64,000 nt of DNA from an uncultured Lachnospiraceae bacterium (lineage in GTDB: Bacteria; Bacillota; Clostridia; Lachnospirales; Lachnospiraceae). Below are positions 25,773 to 34,436 of this stretch, piece by piece. The first letter of the stretch is position 1; every line of letters starts with the position of its first letter. Made by a program: the position numbers and the translations under genes. Below the pieces are notes generated by a model that made no database searches, was not told the DNA's origin, and was given only the letters and a program-made list of their open reading frames with translations. The stretch covers positions 105,099 through 169,098 of the forward strand of contig CAJTSD010000003.1 of the NCBI GenBank assembly GCA_910578795.1, written 5' to 3'.

Positions 25773-27413
25773 TTACAGCCGCACCACCCTGTCAACCGCC
25801 CCGAACGCTTCCTTGCGGTGCGTCACCATAATGACCACCTTTCGCCGCGTCAGCTCCTCCATCGCCTGTCTGATTTTCTCCTCACTCTCAACATCTAACG
25901 CAGACGACGGCTCGTCCATAAGAAGAATCGGCGTATCGCGCAAAAATGCCCGCGCAATCGCAATACGCTGCCGCTGTCCGCCCGAGAGATTCCTGCCACC
26001 CGCCGAAAGGAGCGTATCATAGCCTTGCGGCAGCAGCATAATAAACTCCTCCGCATACGCAGACCGCGCCGCACTTCTGATTTGCGCGTCGCTCACCGCC
26101 CCCGCGCCGCAATACCCAAACGCAATATTTTCCCTGACACTTCCCTCAAACAAATAACTGTTTTGCGGAATATACGTAATCAACTGCCGCAGCTGCCAAG
26201 TCGAATACTCCCCGATGTCCTGTCCGTACAGCCTAATACTTCCCGCACTCTGCTTATAAAACCGCAGCAGCAGCTTTAAGAGCGTACTCTTCCCGCACCC
26301 CGATTCCCCCATAATCATAATCTTTTCCTTCTCTCCCACCGCAATGGAAAAATCCTTCAGAACCTCCGTCCCATCGCAATAAGAAAACGTCACCTGTTCC
26401 ACCTCAACCGGCATACAGTCCATACAAGGTACGACCGCGCTGTCATGCTTTGGCTCTGCCTCCTCGCACTCCAATTCCAAAAAATCAAATACCCTGCCGC
26501 CCTTTACCAAGGACGCGGAAAACGTCGCAAGCGCAGAACCATAGCTCTGAACCATAGCGCTGACACCCATCTGCAATGACACAACCGCCATCACCGTTCC
26601 GTAATCAAGCCTGCCGTGCGCTGCCAAAAACGCACCCACGCCAATGGTTCCAAAGCTCCCCAATATCCCTAAGAAAAACGACACCATTTCCAGCGAAGCC
26701 AGCTTTTTCACCCGCCGCTTTTCCTCGCCCGTAACCTGCTCGTTTTCCCTTTGGAAAAAATCAAGGACAATCGACGCGCCCCGAAACATCTTCAACGCCG
26801 CGAACCCTGATAAAATATCGCTAAGCCTCGCCGTAAGACGTGCCATTTTGCCTTCAATCTCCTTATCCATTCGCTTAATCTGCTTGTTAATCTGAATGGA
26901 AACCAACACTGTTACCAAACAAAACCCAATTGATACCATCGCCAAAACAGGGCTGTATATAAGCATTGCAATCGTCGAAGTCACACCGTTTACCAGCCTT
27001 GCAGCTACCCAGTAAATATGGGAAAAATAAGAATCTTTAAGCGAATTGGCGTCCCAGTTCAGGGTTTTCAATGCCTCGCCGCTATGGTGGCGCTCATAAT
27101 AATCCATGTCCAGTTTCATAAGTTTTTCGAACATTCTGATTTTAATATCAAATACAATTTTGCGCACCACCCGTATTTGAAAATACCGCCTGTACGGTGA
27201 CAAACAATTCATCACAACCAAAAGAACACACAGTACCGCCGCCCGTTTCCATAAGTCCCAGTCCCTGTACTCCAACGCATTAAACATCAGTTTATTCATA
27301 TACGGGTAAAGCAGCGTCAATATCACCGACGTAATCAGCGTCCCGATAAAAATGCTCCAATAGGAAATCTTGTATTTTCCAATATAAGAAAGGTATCTTT
27401 TAAGTTCCTTCAT
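25773..27413 (-). CDS. ABC exporter subunit with fused membrane and ATPase domains (second subunit)
   Basis: A 546-residue half-transporter. Six helices occupy about residues 15-300. The ATPase part has Walker A GESGCGKST (about 364-372), signature LSGGQRQR (about 470) and Walker B LLMDEPSSALD (about 490). The C-terminus is short, ending soon after the H-loop (MVTHRKEAF). Its start overlaps the stop of the upstream subunit by four bases (ATGA), so the two are translated together and probably form a heterodimer. Substrate unknown; drug, peptide or siderophore export/import are all known for this architecture. Confidence 0.88.
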   Translation of the reverse strand: MKELKRYLSYIGKYKISYWSIFIGTLITSVILTLLYPYMNKLMFNALEYRDWDLWKRAAVLCVLLVVMNCLSPYRRYFQIRVVRKIVFDIKIRMFEKLMKLDMDYYERHHSGEALKTLNWDANSLKDSYFSHIYWVAARLVNGVTSTIAMLIYSPVLAMVSIGFCLVTVLVSIQINKQIKRMDKEIEGKMARLTARLSDILSGFAALKMFRGASIVLDFFQRENEQVTGEEKRRVKKLASLEMVSFFLGILGSFGTIGVGAFLAAHGRLDYGTVMAVVSLQMGVSAMVQSYGSALATFSASLVKGGRVFDFLELECEEAEPKHDSAVVPCMDCMPVEVEQVTFSYCDGTEVLKDFSIAVGEKEKIMIMGESGCGKSTLLKLLLRFYKQSAGSIRLYGQDIGEYSTWQLRQLITYIPQNSYLFEGSVRENIAFGYCGAGAVSDAQIRSAARSAYAEEFIMLLPQGYDTLLSAGGRNLSGGQRQRIAIARAFLRDTPILLMDEPSSALDVESEEKIRQAMEELTRRKVVIMVTHRKEAFGAVDRVVRL

Positions 27414-29146
27414 TTTTCCGCACCCCCTGACGCCGCATAATTATGATACATTCTGCAATACATTCCGCATGCTTCCATAAGCTCCTGATGCGTTCCGCGC
27501 TCCGCAATACGCCCTTCATCAAGCACAATGATTTCATCATAGTCCGTAATCGTCGTAAGGCGGTGTGCTACAGTCACAACGGTCTTATCCTGTGATATGT
27601 GTCTTAACGTTTCGGTAACCTGCACTTCCGTTTCCTTGTCCAACGCCGAGGTCGGTTCGTCCAATAAAAGAATTGGCGCATTTTTTAAAAGTGCCCGCGC
27701 AATGCAAAGCCGCTGCCTCTGACCGCCTGACAGATTGCTGCCCTTTTCCTCAAGCAGCGTATCGTATCCGTTTGGCAGCGTCTTGATAAAATCGTCACAG
27801 CCCGCCTTTTTTGCAGCGTCCATAATCTCATCTGCCCGCGCGTCAGGCTTTCCGATACGAATATTGTCCGCCACACTCATCGGAAAAATGGCAGTATCCT
27901 GTGAAATCAGCGCAATCTTACTGCGCACATCATCGGGACGAATCTCTGAAAACGGCGTTTCACAGAATAAAATTTCACCGTTGCGGACTTCATACTGCCT
28001 GCATAGCAATTTAATAACCGTACTTTTGCCGCATCCGCTTTTTCCGACAAGCGCAATCCGTTTTCCGCGTTCCACCGTCAAATCAAACTGCTCCAAAACA
28101 TTTTTCTCACATAACTCCTGCCCCAAATAGGCAAAAGATACATTTTTCATTTCGAATATATGTTTGCAGTCTGTGTTAATTTCCGACTGTCTACTGCCAG
28201 TATCTTCTACAGGCATCTCCATAATTTCAAACACCCGTCGAATGGAAATCATTGCCATTTGCGTCCGGACCACCAACTGATACGCTCCCACAAGCGGTTC
28301 GTTTATTTTTTCAACGCCACTGATAAAGGCTGTTAAGATACCCAATGTCACATTCCCCCTGAAGGCAAGGTATCCGCCGAGACACAATGCAATGGCGGTT
28401 GGCGCCTCCCGGATAAGGCAGGAAAGCGGCTCAAGATGATACTGCCATAAATCATTTCGGTTTGAGATATCGAAGGTTTTCTTTAAAGCGTCATGATATT
28501 TATCACGCATTTTCTTTTGAAGGTGGTACGTCTTAATTACGTCCGCTCCGTCGAACGCCTCCTGAATGTTGTTGTTCGTAAGCCCTAATTGTTTTACATA
28601 CGCAAACTGCGCCATTTTGACGGGCTTTAGCAGCTGAATGCTAAGCGGCACCATAACAAACAGCGGACCAAGGCACGCCGCGGCAAGCACCGGTTGCATG
28701 GATACCAGATACACCGCAAACGCAATCACGATAATCGGCACATACAGGCAGTCCTTAAAATAGGTCTGCATATATCCCGCAATCGTTCCAATGTCCGATG
28801 AGGCACGTTCTATCATATCACCGAAATTATTGCGCTCCATAAAATCCGGCGCCATTTTCATCACGTGATTGGTGAAATCGCGGCGCAAATCCCTTAAAAT
28901 GCACGCCCCGAAATATCCGGTCATCCGAATGACGAAATAGTTTGCCAAAATGCCCACAAGAATTGCCAAAACGGCATTTACGGCAAGCCTTGGCAGCGTG
29001 GAAGCAAATTCCCCTCTCATGGACGCGTCAATAACCTGCTTTAAAATGTCAATCAGCCACACATTTGCGGCGGAGCACCCGATGCCTGCCGCGATAGCAC
29101 AGGCAAGCTGCCATATGTAAGGCTTTGCGTATCTTATCAGTCGCAT
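27410..29146 (-). CDS. ABC exporter subunit with fused membrane and ATPase domains (first subunit)
   Basis: A 578-residue half-transporter: six helices in about residues 10-310, Walker A GKSGCGKST (about 368-376), signature LSGGQRQR (about 475) and LLLDEPTSALD (about 496) followed by the H-loop VAHRLTT. AGGAGCGG upstream of 29146 gives the start. It is the first gene of the pair and lies divergent to an AraC-type regulator gene, with 229 bp between starts. This arrangement is typical of a regulated transporter; the AraC protein probably controls it. The substrate cannot be deduced. Confidence 0.9.
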   Translation of the reverse strand: MRLIRYAKPYIWQLACAIAAGIGCSAANVWLIDILKQVIDASMRGEFASTLPRLAVNAVLAILVGILANYFVIRMTGYFGACILRDLRRDFTNHVMKMAPDFMERNNFGDMIERASSDIGTIAGYMQTYFKDCLYVPIIVIAFAVYLVSMQPVLAAACLGPLFVMVPLSIQLLKPVKMAQFAYVKQLGLTNNNIQEAFDGADVIKTYHLQKKMRDKYHDALKKTFDISNRNDLWQYHLEPLSCLIREAPTAIALCLGGYLAFRGNVTLGILTAFISGVEKINEPLVGAYQLVVRTQMAMISIRRVFEIMEMPVEDTGSRQSEINTDCKHIFEMKNVSFAYLGQELCEKNVLEQFDLTVERGKRIALVGKSGCGKSTVIKLLCRQYEVRNGEILFCETPFSEIRPDDVRSKIALISQDTAIFPMSVADNIRIGKPDARADEIMDAAKKAGCDDFIKTLPNGYDTLLEEKGSNLSGGQRQRLCIARALLKNAPILLLDEPTSALDKETEVQVTETLRHISQDKTVVTVAHRLTTITDYDEIIVLDEGRIAERGTHQELMEACGMYCRMYHNYAASGGAEK

Positions 29147-29375
29147 ATTAAATCGTCCGCTCCTCTCTGTTTGTTTCGCTTTACTTTATTTTTACGGTTT
29201 GTTATACTCTTCCATAGAATATTGCGACCGTGCAAACCAATTCGGAAAAAGGGATTGCTGCCGGACAATACTGTTTTTTCAGTTTAGCAGTTATAAAGCG
29301 CAATTACAATAAAAAATATGCATGGTTTTTATATACTTTTTGCAACTCAAGAAAATATGGAAACGGAGGGATTTT

Positions 29376-30296
29376 ATGCCGCAGCAGGACCGCCACAAGG
29401 AGCGCATGATACCGATTGAATTTGAGTTTTATGATTTATTGGAAACATTGCCGAAAAAGAATCGCTGTTCTGTCGTTTTGATTACTTGCGGAAGTGCCAC
29501 GATAAAAATCAACAGTCAAGTCCGTCTGCTACAATCGCCTTGCGTGCTCTGTCTGTCGCAGTATGATACAATCGAGTGCATTCATGCTGACCATCTGAGC
29601 GCGAAATCATTTCATTTTGACCCTTGGTTTATCAAGGCTTGTCTTTGTTTTGATAATCTAAACGATGACGTTGTGCTGGAACCGCGGTATGATTACGACC
29701 GTCAAAACCTTTATATATTTACAAAGCATCATGACCATTTTCAGGGCATTTTTTCGCTCACGCCGCAAAGCTATCTTCACATCAATGAACAAATGCTTAT
29801 GATTGGTGCAGAGACGTTTTCGCAAAGTGACGGGTTTTGGACTTGCAGGATACGGAGAATGCTGCGCCAGCTGATTCGCCGCATTTCCGATATTTATGCC
29901 GACCAGCGCAAACTTGGACTTTTTGAGGCGCTCGACAGCCATAATCCCGCGTCAATCTGTGCGCAGTATATCCATGGACATTATGCTGAAGCGGTGTCGC
30001 TCGGCGGTTTATGCAGCCTTGTGAATTTAAACAGGACTTCTTTAAATCAAAAATTTAAAGCACATTTTGGCTGTACCTGCATGGAATATCTTCTAAATTA
30101 CCGCCTGAAAATCGCGCAGGAACTTTTGTCGAACACGAATATGAAAACCCGCGAAATTGCCCAAAACTGTGGTTTCAAATATGAAACCTATTTTACACGC
30201 CAATTCACCGCCAAGCTTGGGGTTTCGCCTGCGGCGTATCGGAAAAATCCGCTTTCGTATTCGGCGTATGACGGGCGACCGGTGCGGAGGTTGTAG
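29376..30296 (+). CDS. AraC family transcriptional regulator
   Basis: A 306-residue protein starting at 29376 (GGAGGG just upstream) rather than an in-frame codon at 29322. The C-terminal double helix-turn-helix is clear: about residues 200-300, with SLGGLCSLVNLNRTSLNQKF, then the second motif MKTREIAQNCGFKYETYFTR and the closing LGVSPAAYRK. The N-terminal 190 residues form the ligand or dimerisation part with no recognisable cupin signature. It is divergent from the two ABC subunit genes and is their likely regulator. Confidence 0.9.
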   Translation: MPQQDRHKERMIPIEFEFYDLLETLPKKNRCSVVLITCGSATIKINSQVRLLQSPCVLCLSQYDTIECIHADHLSAKSFHFDPWFIKACLCFDNLNDDVVLEPRYDYDRQNLYIFTKHHDHFQGIFSLTPQSYLHINEQMLMIGAETFSQSDGFWTCRIRRMLRQLIRRISDIYADQRKLGLFEALDSHNPASICAQYIHGHYAEAVSLGGLCSLVNLNRTSLNQKFKAHFGCTCMEYLLNYRLKIAQELLSNTNMKTREIAQNCGFKYETYFTRQFTAKLGVSPAAYRKNPLSYSAYDGRPVRRL

Positions 30297-30341
30297 ATTT
30301 GCAGTAACAATTCAGCTCTCAACTTCCTGTTACGATTCGAC

Positions 30342-30378
30342 TTGCTTTTTGCGCAGAATAATGGCATAATTATGTCAT
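30342..30378 (+). promoter_or_regulatory. promoter and operator of the RelBE-type toxin-antitoxin operon
   Basis: TTGCTT (30342-30347) and CATAAT (30365-30370) are 17 bp apart. ATGGCATAATTATGTCAT (30361-30378) is an 18-bp palindrome with one mismatched pair covering the -10. This is the expected position for autorepression by the antitoxin. Confidence 0.75.
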
Positions 30379-30408
30379 AATCGGATACAAAGAAAGGAAG
30401 GATACCAT

Positions 30409-30672
30409 ATGCCGCAAATCAGACCAATTACAGACCTTAGAAATACAACTGAAATTTCCGAACTTTGCCATGCAAAGCGTGAGCCGCTGTTTATTACCAA
30501 GAATGGTTACGGCGATTTAGTTGTTATGAGCATAGAAACTTACGAAGAACTAATGGAAACGATACAGACAGATGCCGCAATTAACGAGGCTGAAAAGGAA
30601 TTTGCCTCTGACGGTGTTTTGTTAGATGCGCGGGAAACGCTTTCCGCTTTGCGGAGGAAGCATTTTGGATAA
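30409..30672 (+). CDS. Phd/YefM-type antitoxin
   Basis: An 87-residue antitoxin. The N-terminal Phd/YefM fold reads IRPITDLRNTTEISELCHAK and KNGYGDLVVMSIETYEEL, and the acidic helical tail would wrap the toxin. GAAAGGAAGG at about 30391-30400 is the ribosome site. It is followed by a toxin gene whose start overlaps its stop, the usual translational coupling. The palindrome over the promoter fits repression by the antitoxin or the complex. Confidence 0.9.
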   Translation: MPQIRPITDLRNTTEISELCHAKREPLFITKNGYGDLVVMSIETYEELMETIQTDAAINEAEKEFASDGVLLDARETLSALRRKHFG

Positions 30673-30967
30673 ATATATTGTAAAACTCTATGCCCGCGCC
30701 TATCGGGATTTAAACGGCATTTATACTTATATTGCGGAAAATCTGCTTGAACCTGATACCGCATTCAATATGGTTGATGAACTGGAAAAAGCTATTTTTA
30801 GTTTGGAGCAGTTACCGGAACGCGGTGCAATCCGTCGTTTTGGAAATTATGCAAATGGAGAGTACCGTCAGTTATTTGTAAAAAACTATGTTATTATTTA
30901 TCGGATACTGAGAGAAGTCAAAGAGGTTCATGTCGTTACGGTGCGTTATACACTGCGTAATTTTTAA
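30665..30967 (+). CDS. RelE/ParE-type toxin
   Basis: A 100-residue basic protein beginning with TTG at 30665, overlapping the end of the antitoxin gene. KYIVKLYARAYRDLNGIYTYIAENL, then IRRFGNYANGEYRQLFVKNYVIIYRI and the closing HVVTVRYTLRNF match the RelE/ParE superfamily. RelE members cleave mRNA at the ribosome, while ParE members poison gyrase; the sequence leans to the ParE/RelE plasmid-stabilisation group and I cannot separate the two by eye. All of the fold appears intact. Confidence 0.88.
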   Translation: MDKYIVKLYARAYRDLNGIYTYIAENLLEPDTAFNMVDELEKAIFSLEQLPERGAIRRFGNYANGEYRQLFVKNYVIIYRILREVKEVHVVTVRYTLRNF

Positions 30968-30972
30968 TAAAC

Positions 30973-31515
30973 TCAAACTGTTTCCGTCACGACTTCGTAC
31001 TCCTCCCCTTGATAATATTCCAAAACAAACTGCCCATCTTCGTTGGGGGTAATACTGATAATCGCTGATATAGGATCTGCTGTCTTTGTAAAATCCCGAA
31101 CAATCCTTTTACAAAAAACCTCTTTGTCAAAAATATCACAAATAGCGAGCGCCCCATCTTCCATATACGCAATGTACCGGTCTGACGCATTGTCCGTTGA
31201 AATCAAAATCGGGTTAAAAAACACCTCTGATATTTTGCCGTTTTTCATATTATAGTAAAAGACATACCGCGCAGGTGAACCGACGCTTTGTACAATTTCA
31301 TAAATATCGTCCGTCAACTGCGTGATATACGTTTTTTCCGTAACAGGGATTTTCTCTGTTTTATGATTTTGCCTGTCATATATAACAAGTTCTTTTCCCT
31401 CCTGCGTTTCCTCAAATACCATTTTCCCCTGCCGACTGTCAACACGTAATCCAATACAAATCATAGCGCAAAGCATTATGAAAAATGGAATTGTCCATAG
31501 TAATATTTTTTTCAT
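30973..31515 (-). CDS. membrane-anchored or secreted hypothetical protein
   Basis: A 180-residue protein with an N-terminal hydrophobic segment (LLWTIPFFIMLCAMICIGL, residues 5-23), probably an uncleaved anchor. The outer part alternates short beta-like strands (KTYITQLTDDIYEIVQ, RYVFYYNMKNGKISEVFF, RYIAYMEDGALAICDIF), recalling beta-propeller-like lipoproteins. No family is recognised. It is the last of several minus-strand genes and converges with the toxin gene. Confidence 0.6.
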   Translation of the reverse strand: MKKILLWTIPFFIMLCAMICIGLRVDSRQGKMVFEETQEGKELVIYDRQNHKTEKIPVTEKTYITQLTDDIYEIVQSVGSPARYVFYYNMKNGKISEVFFNPILISTDNASDRYIAYMEDGALAICDIFDKEVFCKRIVRDFTKTADPISAIISITPNEDGQFVLEYYQGEEYEVVTETV

Positions 31516-31540
31516 GGTGAAACCTCAGTTTTTTGTGATA

Positions 31541-31699
31541 TCAATTATAGCTGTCGATTTCGCCGTTTTCCTTTAGCGCCGTTCCTCCGCCTGTTATCTC
31601 CCCCGCGTTATGTTTCTGCAAAATTTCCTGCAGGGCATCTTCCAGCTCAAATCTGTGCTTCGGCTGAAAACGGGCATTCAAATGTAATATTAATCGCAT
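31541..31699 (-). CDS. small conserved-looking hypothetical protein
   Basis: A 52-residue protein starting at 31699 (MRLILHLNARFQPKHRFELE) with GGAGAAAG upstream, preferred over an in-frame codon at 31732. The compact pattern with ALQEILQKHNAGEITGGGTALKENGEI looks like a small folded domain rather than random sequence. I cannot name the family. It is 25 bp upstream of the previous membrane-anchored gene on the same strand. Confidence 0.5.
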   Translation of the reverse strand: MRLILHLNARFQPKHRFELEDALQEILQKHNAGEITGGGTALKENGEIDSYN

Positions 31700-31785
31700 T
31701 TTACTTTCTCCATAAACTCCCAATCTATTCAATTGTACAACACCATTATTTTATCACAAGCACACACGTGATTCCATTAAAATTT

Positions 31786-32358
31786 TTATCCATTAACAAT
31801 CGTATGAACCTTCATAAAATCATCAATCTGCTTCAATAAAACCATATCCTCCTGATATGTAAAATCCGTAGCCTCAATGGTCAGCGTTTCTCCAACGACC
31901 TCTTCTTTACGGATAAATGCTGCGATTTTCTTAAAATCCTCTTTTACATCCAACGTTGTTGTTAAATGGACAGGATGCCTGTTTTCCGCATGGATGCGGT
32001 GCATATACCGTTCATACAAAACATCCGCATCGCCCCGCAAAACCAGCGTCAGCACGTCATATTGATTTTCTTCGGCAATCCGATGTAGCTTTTTCAATTC
32101 GCGTTCATGAAAATTAGCCTCAAGAATAAGGTCGGCTTTCGTTTGTGAAATCTGAAAAAAGATATGACACATAATATCAACCGCCGCGTTTGAAAGGGCT
32201 TTGTTTTCTTCGCGGTTATGAAATCCGATGCAATCACCCAAAACTTCCTTTACCGTATCTTTTTGGAATACCACAGCGCCATATCTTGCAGATAAAATTT
32301 TTGAAAACGTCGTTTTCCCCGCGGCAATATCACCGGTAATCAACAATAATTTTTTCAT
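31786..32358 (-). CDS. P-loop kinase-like AAA protein
   Basis: A 190-residue protein with Walker A GDIAAGKTT at residues 8-16 and a nucleoside/zeta-toxin-like kinase layout (VVFQKDTVKEVLGD, LILEANFHERELKKL, TLVLRGDADVLYERYMHR). Such proteins phosphorylate small molecules; the substrate is unknown. Its start overlaps the stop of the upstream GNAT gene by four bases (ATGA), so the two form an operon. A resistance role, with two group-transfer enzymes, is possible but unproven. Confidence 0.75.
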   Translation of the reverse strand: MKKLLLITGDIAAGKTTFSKILSARYGAVVFQKDTVKEVLGDCIGFHNREENKALSNAAVDIMCHIFFQISQTKADLILEANFHERELKKLHRIAEENQYDVLTLVLRGDADVLYERYMHRIHAENRHPVHLTTTLDVKEDFKKIAAFIRKEEVVGETLTIEATDFTYQEDMVLLKQIDDFMKVHTIVNG

Positions 32359-32858
32359 TCAGAATCCCTCCGTGTTTTTCTAATCTCGTAATGCATTCTC
32401 TGACCCGCATATTCAGCGCAGAACGGCTCTTCGCTCGTTTTTACAAATTGAAATCCCGCGCTTTCATACGTATGCTGCGCGGGAACGCAAATCTCGTTTG
32501 TGCAGACAATGATTTTTTCTGCGCCCTGTGCAATGATACGTCGAACCGCCTCGCGCATTTGTCGTTTTCCATAACCGTTTCCCTTGTACCGCGTCAAAAT
32601 GCAGTTGTGCCCGACTTCCGTATATTCGGGAAGCTTTGTCGGGTTCCATGAAACAAATCCGATGGGCGTTTCGTTAAGAACTGTCATAAATCCGCTGAAC
32701 TCGGCAATATGAGGATTATCGTAAAAGAAATTGTCAAACTCCCGCCACTGTTTATCCCAATCGCGTTCAAACCTTGGCTCAAAGGAATAGCCGTCTCTTA
32801 AAAGATCCACGAGCGATCCGCGGGGAAAATCCGTTATTTTTTGAAATACAATATCCAT
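32355..32858 (-). CDS. GNAT family N-acetyltransferase
   Basis: A 167-residue protein. The acetyl-CoA binding region RYKGNGYGKRQMREAVRRI (about 88-106) matches the R-x-x-G-x-G/A loop, and the C-terminal strand pattern with FVKTSEEPFC completes the GNAT fold. The substrate is unknown. It is the first gene of the two-gene unit with the P-loop kinase. Confidence 0.85.
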   Translation of the reverse strand: MDIVFQKITDFPRGSLVDLLRDGYSFEPRFERDWDKQWREFDNFFYDNPHIAEFSGFMTVLNETPIGFVSWNPTKLPEYTEVGHNCILTRYKGNGYGKRQMREAVRRIIAQGAEKIIVCTNEICVPAQHTYESAGFQFVKTSEEPFCAEYAGQRMHYEIRKTRRDSE

Positions 32859-32905
32859 ATTCGTAACGCCCCCATAAAAATGAAAAATTTGTTTTTATTT
32901 TAAAC

Positions 32906-32971
32906 CAACTTATAATGATTAACAATAACTTGTTCTTTGAACGATCACACAAATCATTCTATTATAAGTTG
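32906..32971. promoter_or_regulatory. large inverted repeat between divergent genes
   Basis: CAACTTATAAT (32906-32916) and ATTATAAGTTG (32961-32971) are exact reverse complements, and AATGATT/AATCATT extend the symmetry inward. Each arm contains TATAAT in the outward direction of one gene: GNAT on minus, MATE on plus. It looks like a pair of divergent -10 elements with an operator. No regulator gene is adjacent. Confidence 0.55.
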
Positions 32972-33024
32972 ATTTTCTTTTTCTCTCGTTTCCGATATAA
33001 TTTAATTCATGGAGCTGATTGCGA

Positions 33025-34419
33025 ATGAAATTATATGATAAGACAAAAATTGATTGGAACAACCTATTATTTGACAGGAAACAGCTTTTTTGGCTGATTT
33101 TGCCGATTGTAATCGAACAGCTTTTAAATTCCCTGATGGGAATGGCGGATACGATAATGGTTTCGACGGTCGGGAGCGCGGCAATTTCGGCGGTTGCGCT
33201 TGTGGACTCGATAAACAATCTCGTGATTCAGATTTTTTCTGCAATGGCAGCAGGCGCGGCGATTATCTGCTCGCAGTTTATTGGCAGCGGGGACAATGAG
33301 AGAAGCAACCAAACCGCAAGACAGGTTGTGCTTACGGTGTCTGTGATTGCGGCTTCGATTTCGGCGTTCTGTCTTTTGGGCGGCGAACGTCTTTTGCGGC
33401 TGATATTCGGGAGTGTTGAGGACGCTGTTATGCGGAATGCACGGTCTTATTTTATGATAACAGCACTCTCCTATCCGTTTCTTGCCCTGTTCAGCGCGGG
33501 CGCGGCGTTCTACAGGGCGTCAGGCAATGCCAAATTTCCGACAAAGGTGTCTGTACTTTCAAATATTATCAATGTTACGGGGAACGCACTGTTTCTTTAC
33601 AGCTTTCACTGGGGCGTGGCGGGCGCGGCGCTTGCCACGCTTTTGGCAAGGGTGTTCAGTACGGTTGTGGTTTTTTACTGCCTGCGAAAACCAAGACAAA
33701 CAATAGTTGTGCGGGATTATTTGAAAATCCGCCCTGATATGCCGCTGATTGTTAAAATTATGGCAATCGGCATTCCGACGGGGATTGAGAACGGAATGTT
33801 TCAGTTTGGGAAGATTGCAATTGCGTCCACGGTTTCGACGATGGGAACGGTGGTAATTTCGGCGCAGGCAATGACGGATATTATGGAGCTTGTGAACGGC
33901 ATTTTCAGCAACAGCGTCGGCATCGGACTGATGACGGTGGTCGGTCAGTGCATCGGCGCGCGCAGGATGCAGGAGGCGCGGTATTTTATTGTAAAGCTGA
34001 TGCGCGTTGCATGGATTGGGGTTTTGGTGTCATGCCTTTTGGTGCTCGCAATCACAAAACCCGTAACGTGGATTAGTGGCATGGAGCCTGCGGCAGCAGA
34101 TTTGTGTTTTAAAATGGTTACAGCCATGACGATTGTGAAGCCGCTTGTCTGGGTGGGTGCTTTCGGACTGCCTTACGGGTTTCGGGCAATGGGCGATGTG
34201 CGTGTTCCGATGATGATTTCGGTCTGTTCCATGTGGCTTTGCCGCGTGGGGATTTGCGTTTTGCTTGTACAAGTGTTTCACCTTGGGCTGGTGGCGGTAT
34301 GGATTGGGATTTTCGTGGACTGGATTGTTCGGGCGACGGTTTTTTCGGTGCGGTTTGTGCGGGGGGGGAAGCAGATAGGATTTAATACTGGAAAATATAA
34401 AAACGCTCGGAAGCTTTGA
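33025..34419 (+). CDS. MATE family efflux protein
   Basis: A 464-residue, about 12-helix membrane protein. I chose the ATG at 33025 (GGAG at 33011) over a TTG at 33019. Features such as MGMADTIMVSTVGSAAISAVALVDS and the internal repeat around 230-300 (GNGMFQFGKIAIASTVSTMGTVV-like pattern) are typical of MATE (MOP superfamily) drug/cation antiporters. Its substrate is unknown. The stop codon lies in the loop of the following terminator. Confidence 0.9.
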   Translation: MKLYDKTKIDWNNLLFDRKQLFWLILPIVIEQLLNSLMGMADTIMVSTVGSAAISAVALVDSINNLVIQIFSAMAAGAAIICSQFIGSGDNERSNQTARQVVLTVSVIAASISAFCLLGGERLLRLIFGSVEDAVMRNARSYFMITALSYPFLALFSAGAAFYRASGNAKFPTKVSVLSNIINVTGNALFLYSFHWGVAGAALATLLARVFSTVVVFYCLRKPRQTIVVRDYLKIRPDMPLIVKIMAIGIPTGIENGMFQFGKIAIASTVSTMGTVVISAQAMTDIMELVNGIFSNSVGIGLMTVVGQCIGARRMQEARYFIVKLMRVAWIGVLVSCLLVLAITKPVTWISGMEPAAADLCFKMVTAMTIVKPLVWVGAFGLPYGFRAMGDVRVPMMISVCSMWLCRVGICVLLVQVFHLGLVAVWIGIFVDWIVRATVFSVRFVRGGKQIGFNTGKYKNARKL

Positions 34420-34436
34420 CATCCGAGCGTTTTTTT
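34399..34436. terminator. bidirectional terminator between MATE and murG genes
   Basis: AAACGCTCGGA and TCCGAGCGTTT form an 11-bp stem with a ten-base loop, with T-runs outside on both strands. The MATE stop codon TGA falls in the loop and murG's stop overlaps the right end. Confidence 0.9.

Noticed and set aside
25643..25831. Plus-strand frame with KIIPQLAERILQPCTLAAII between radical SAM and ABC genes
   Set aside because: The first half looks mildly coding-like and could be a vestige, but it has no ribosome site, overlaps two genes and matches nothing I know.
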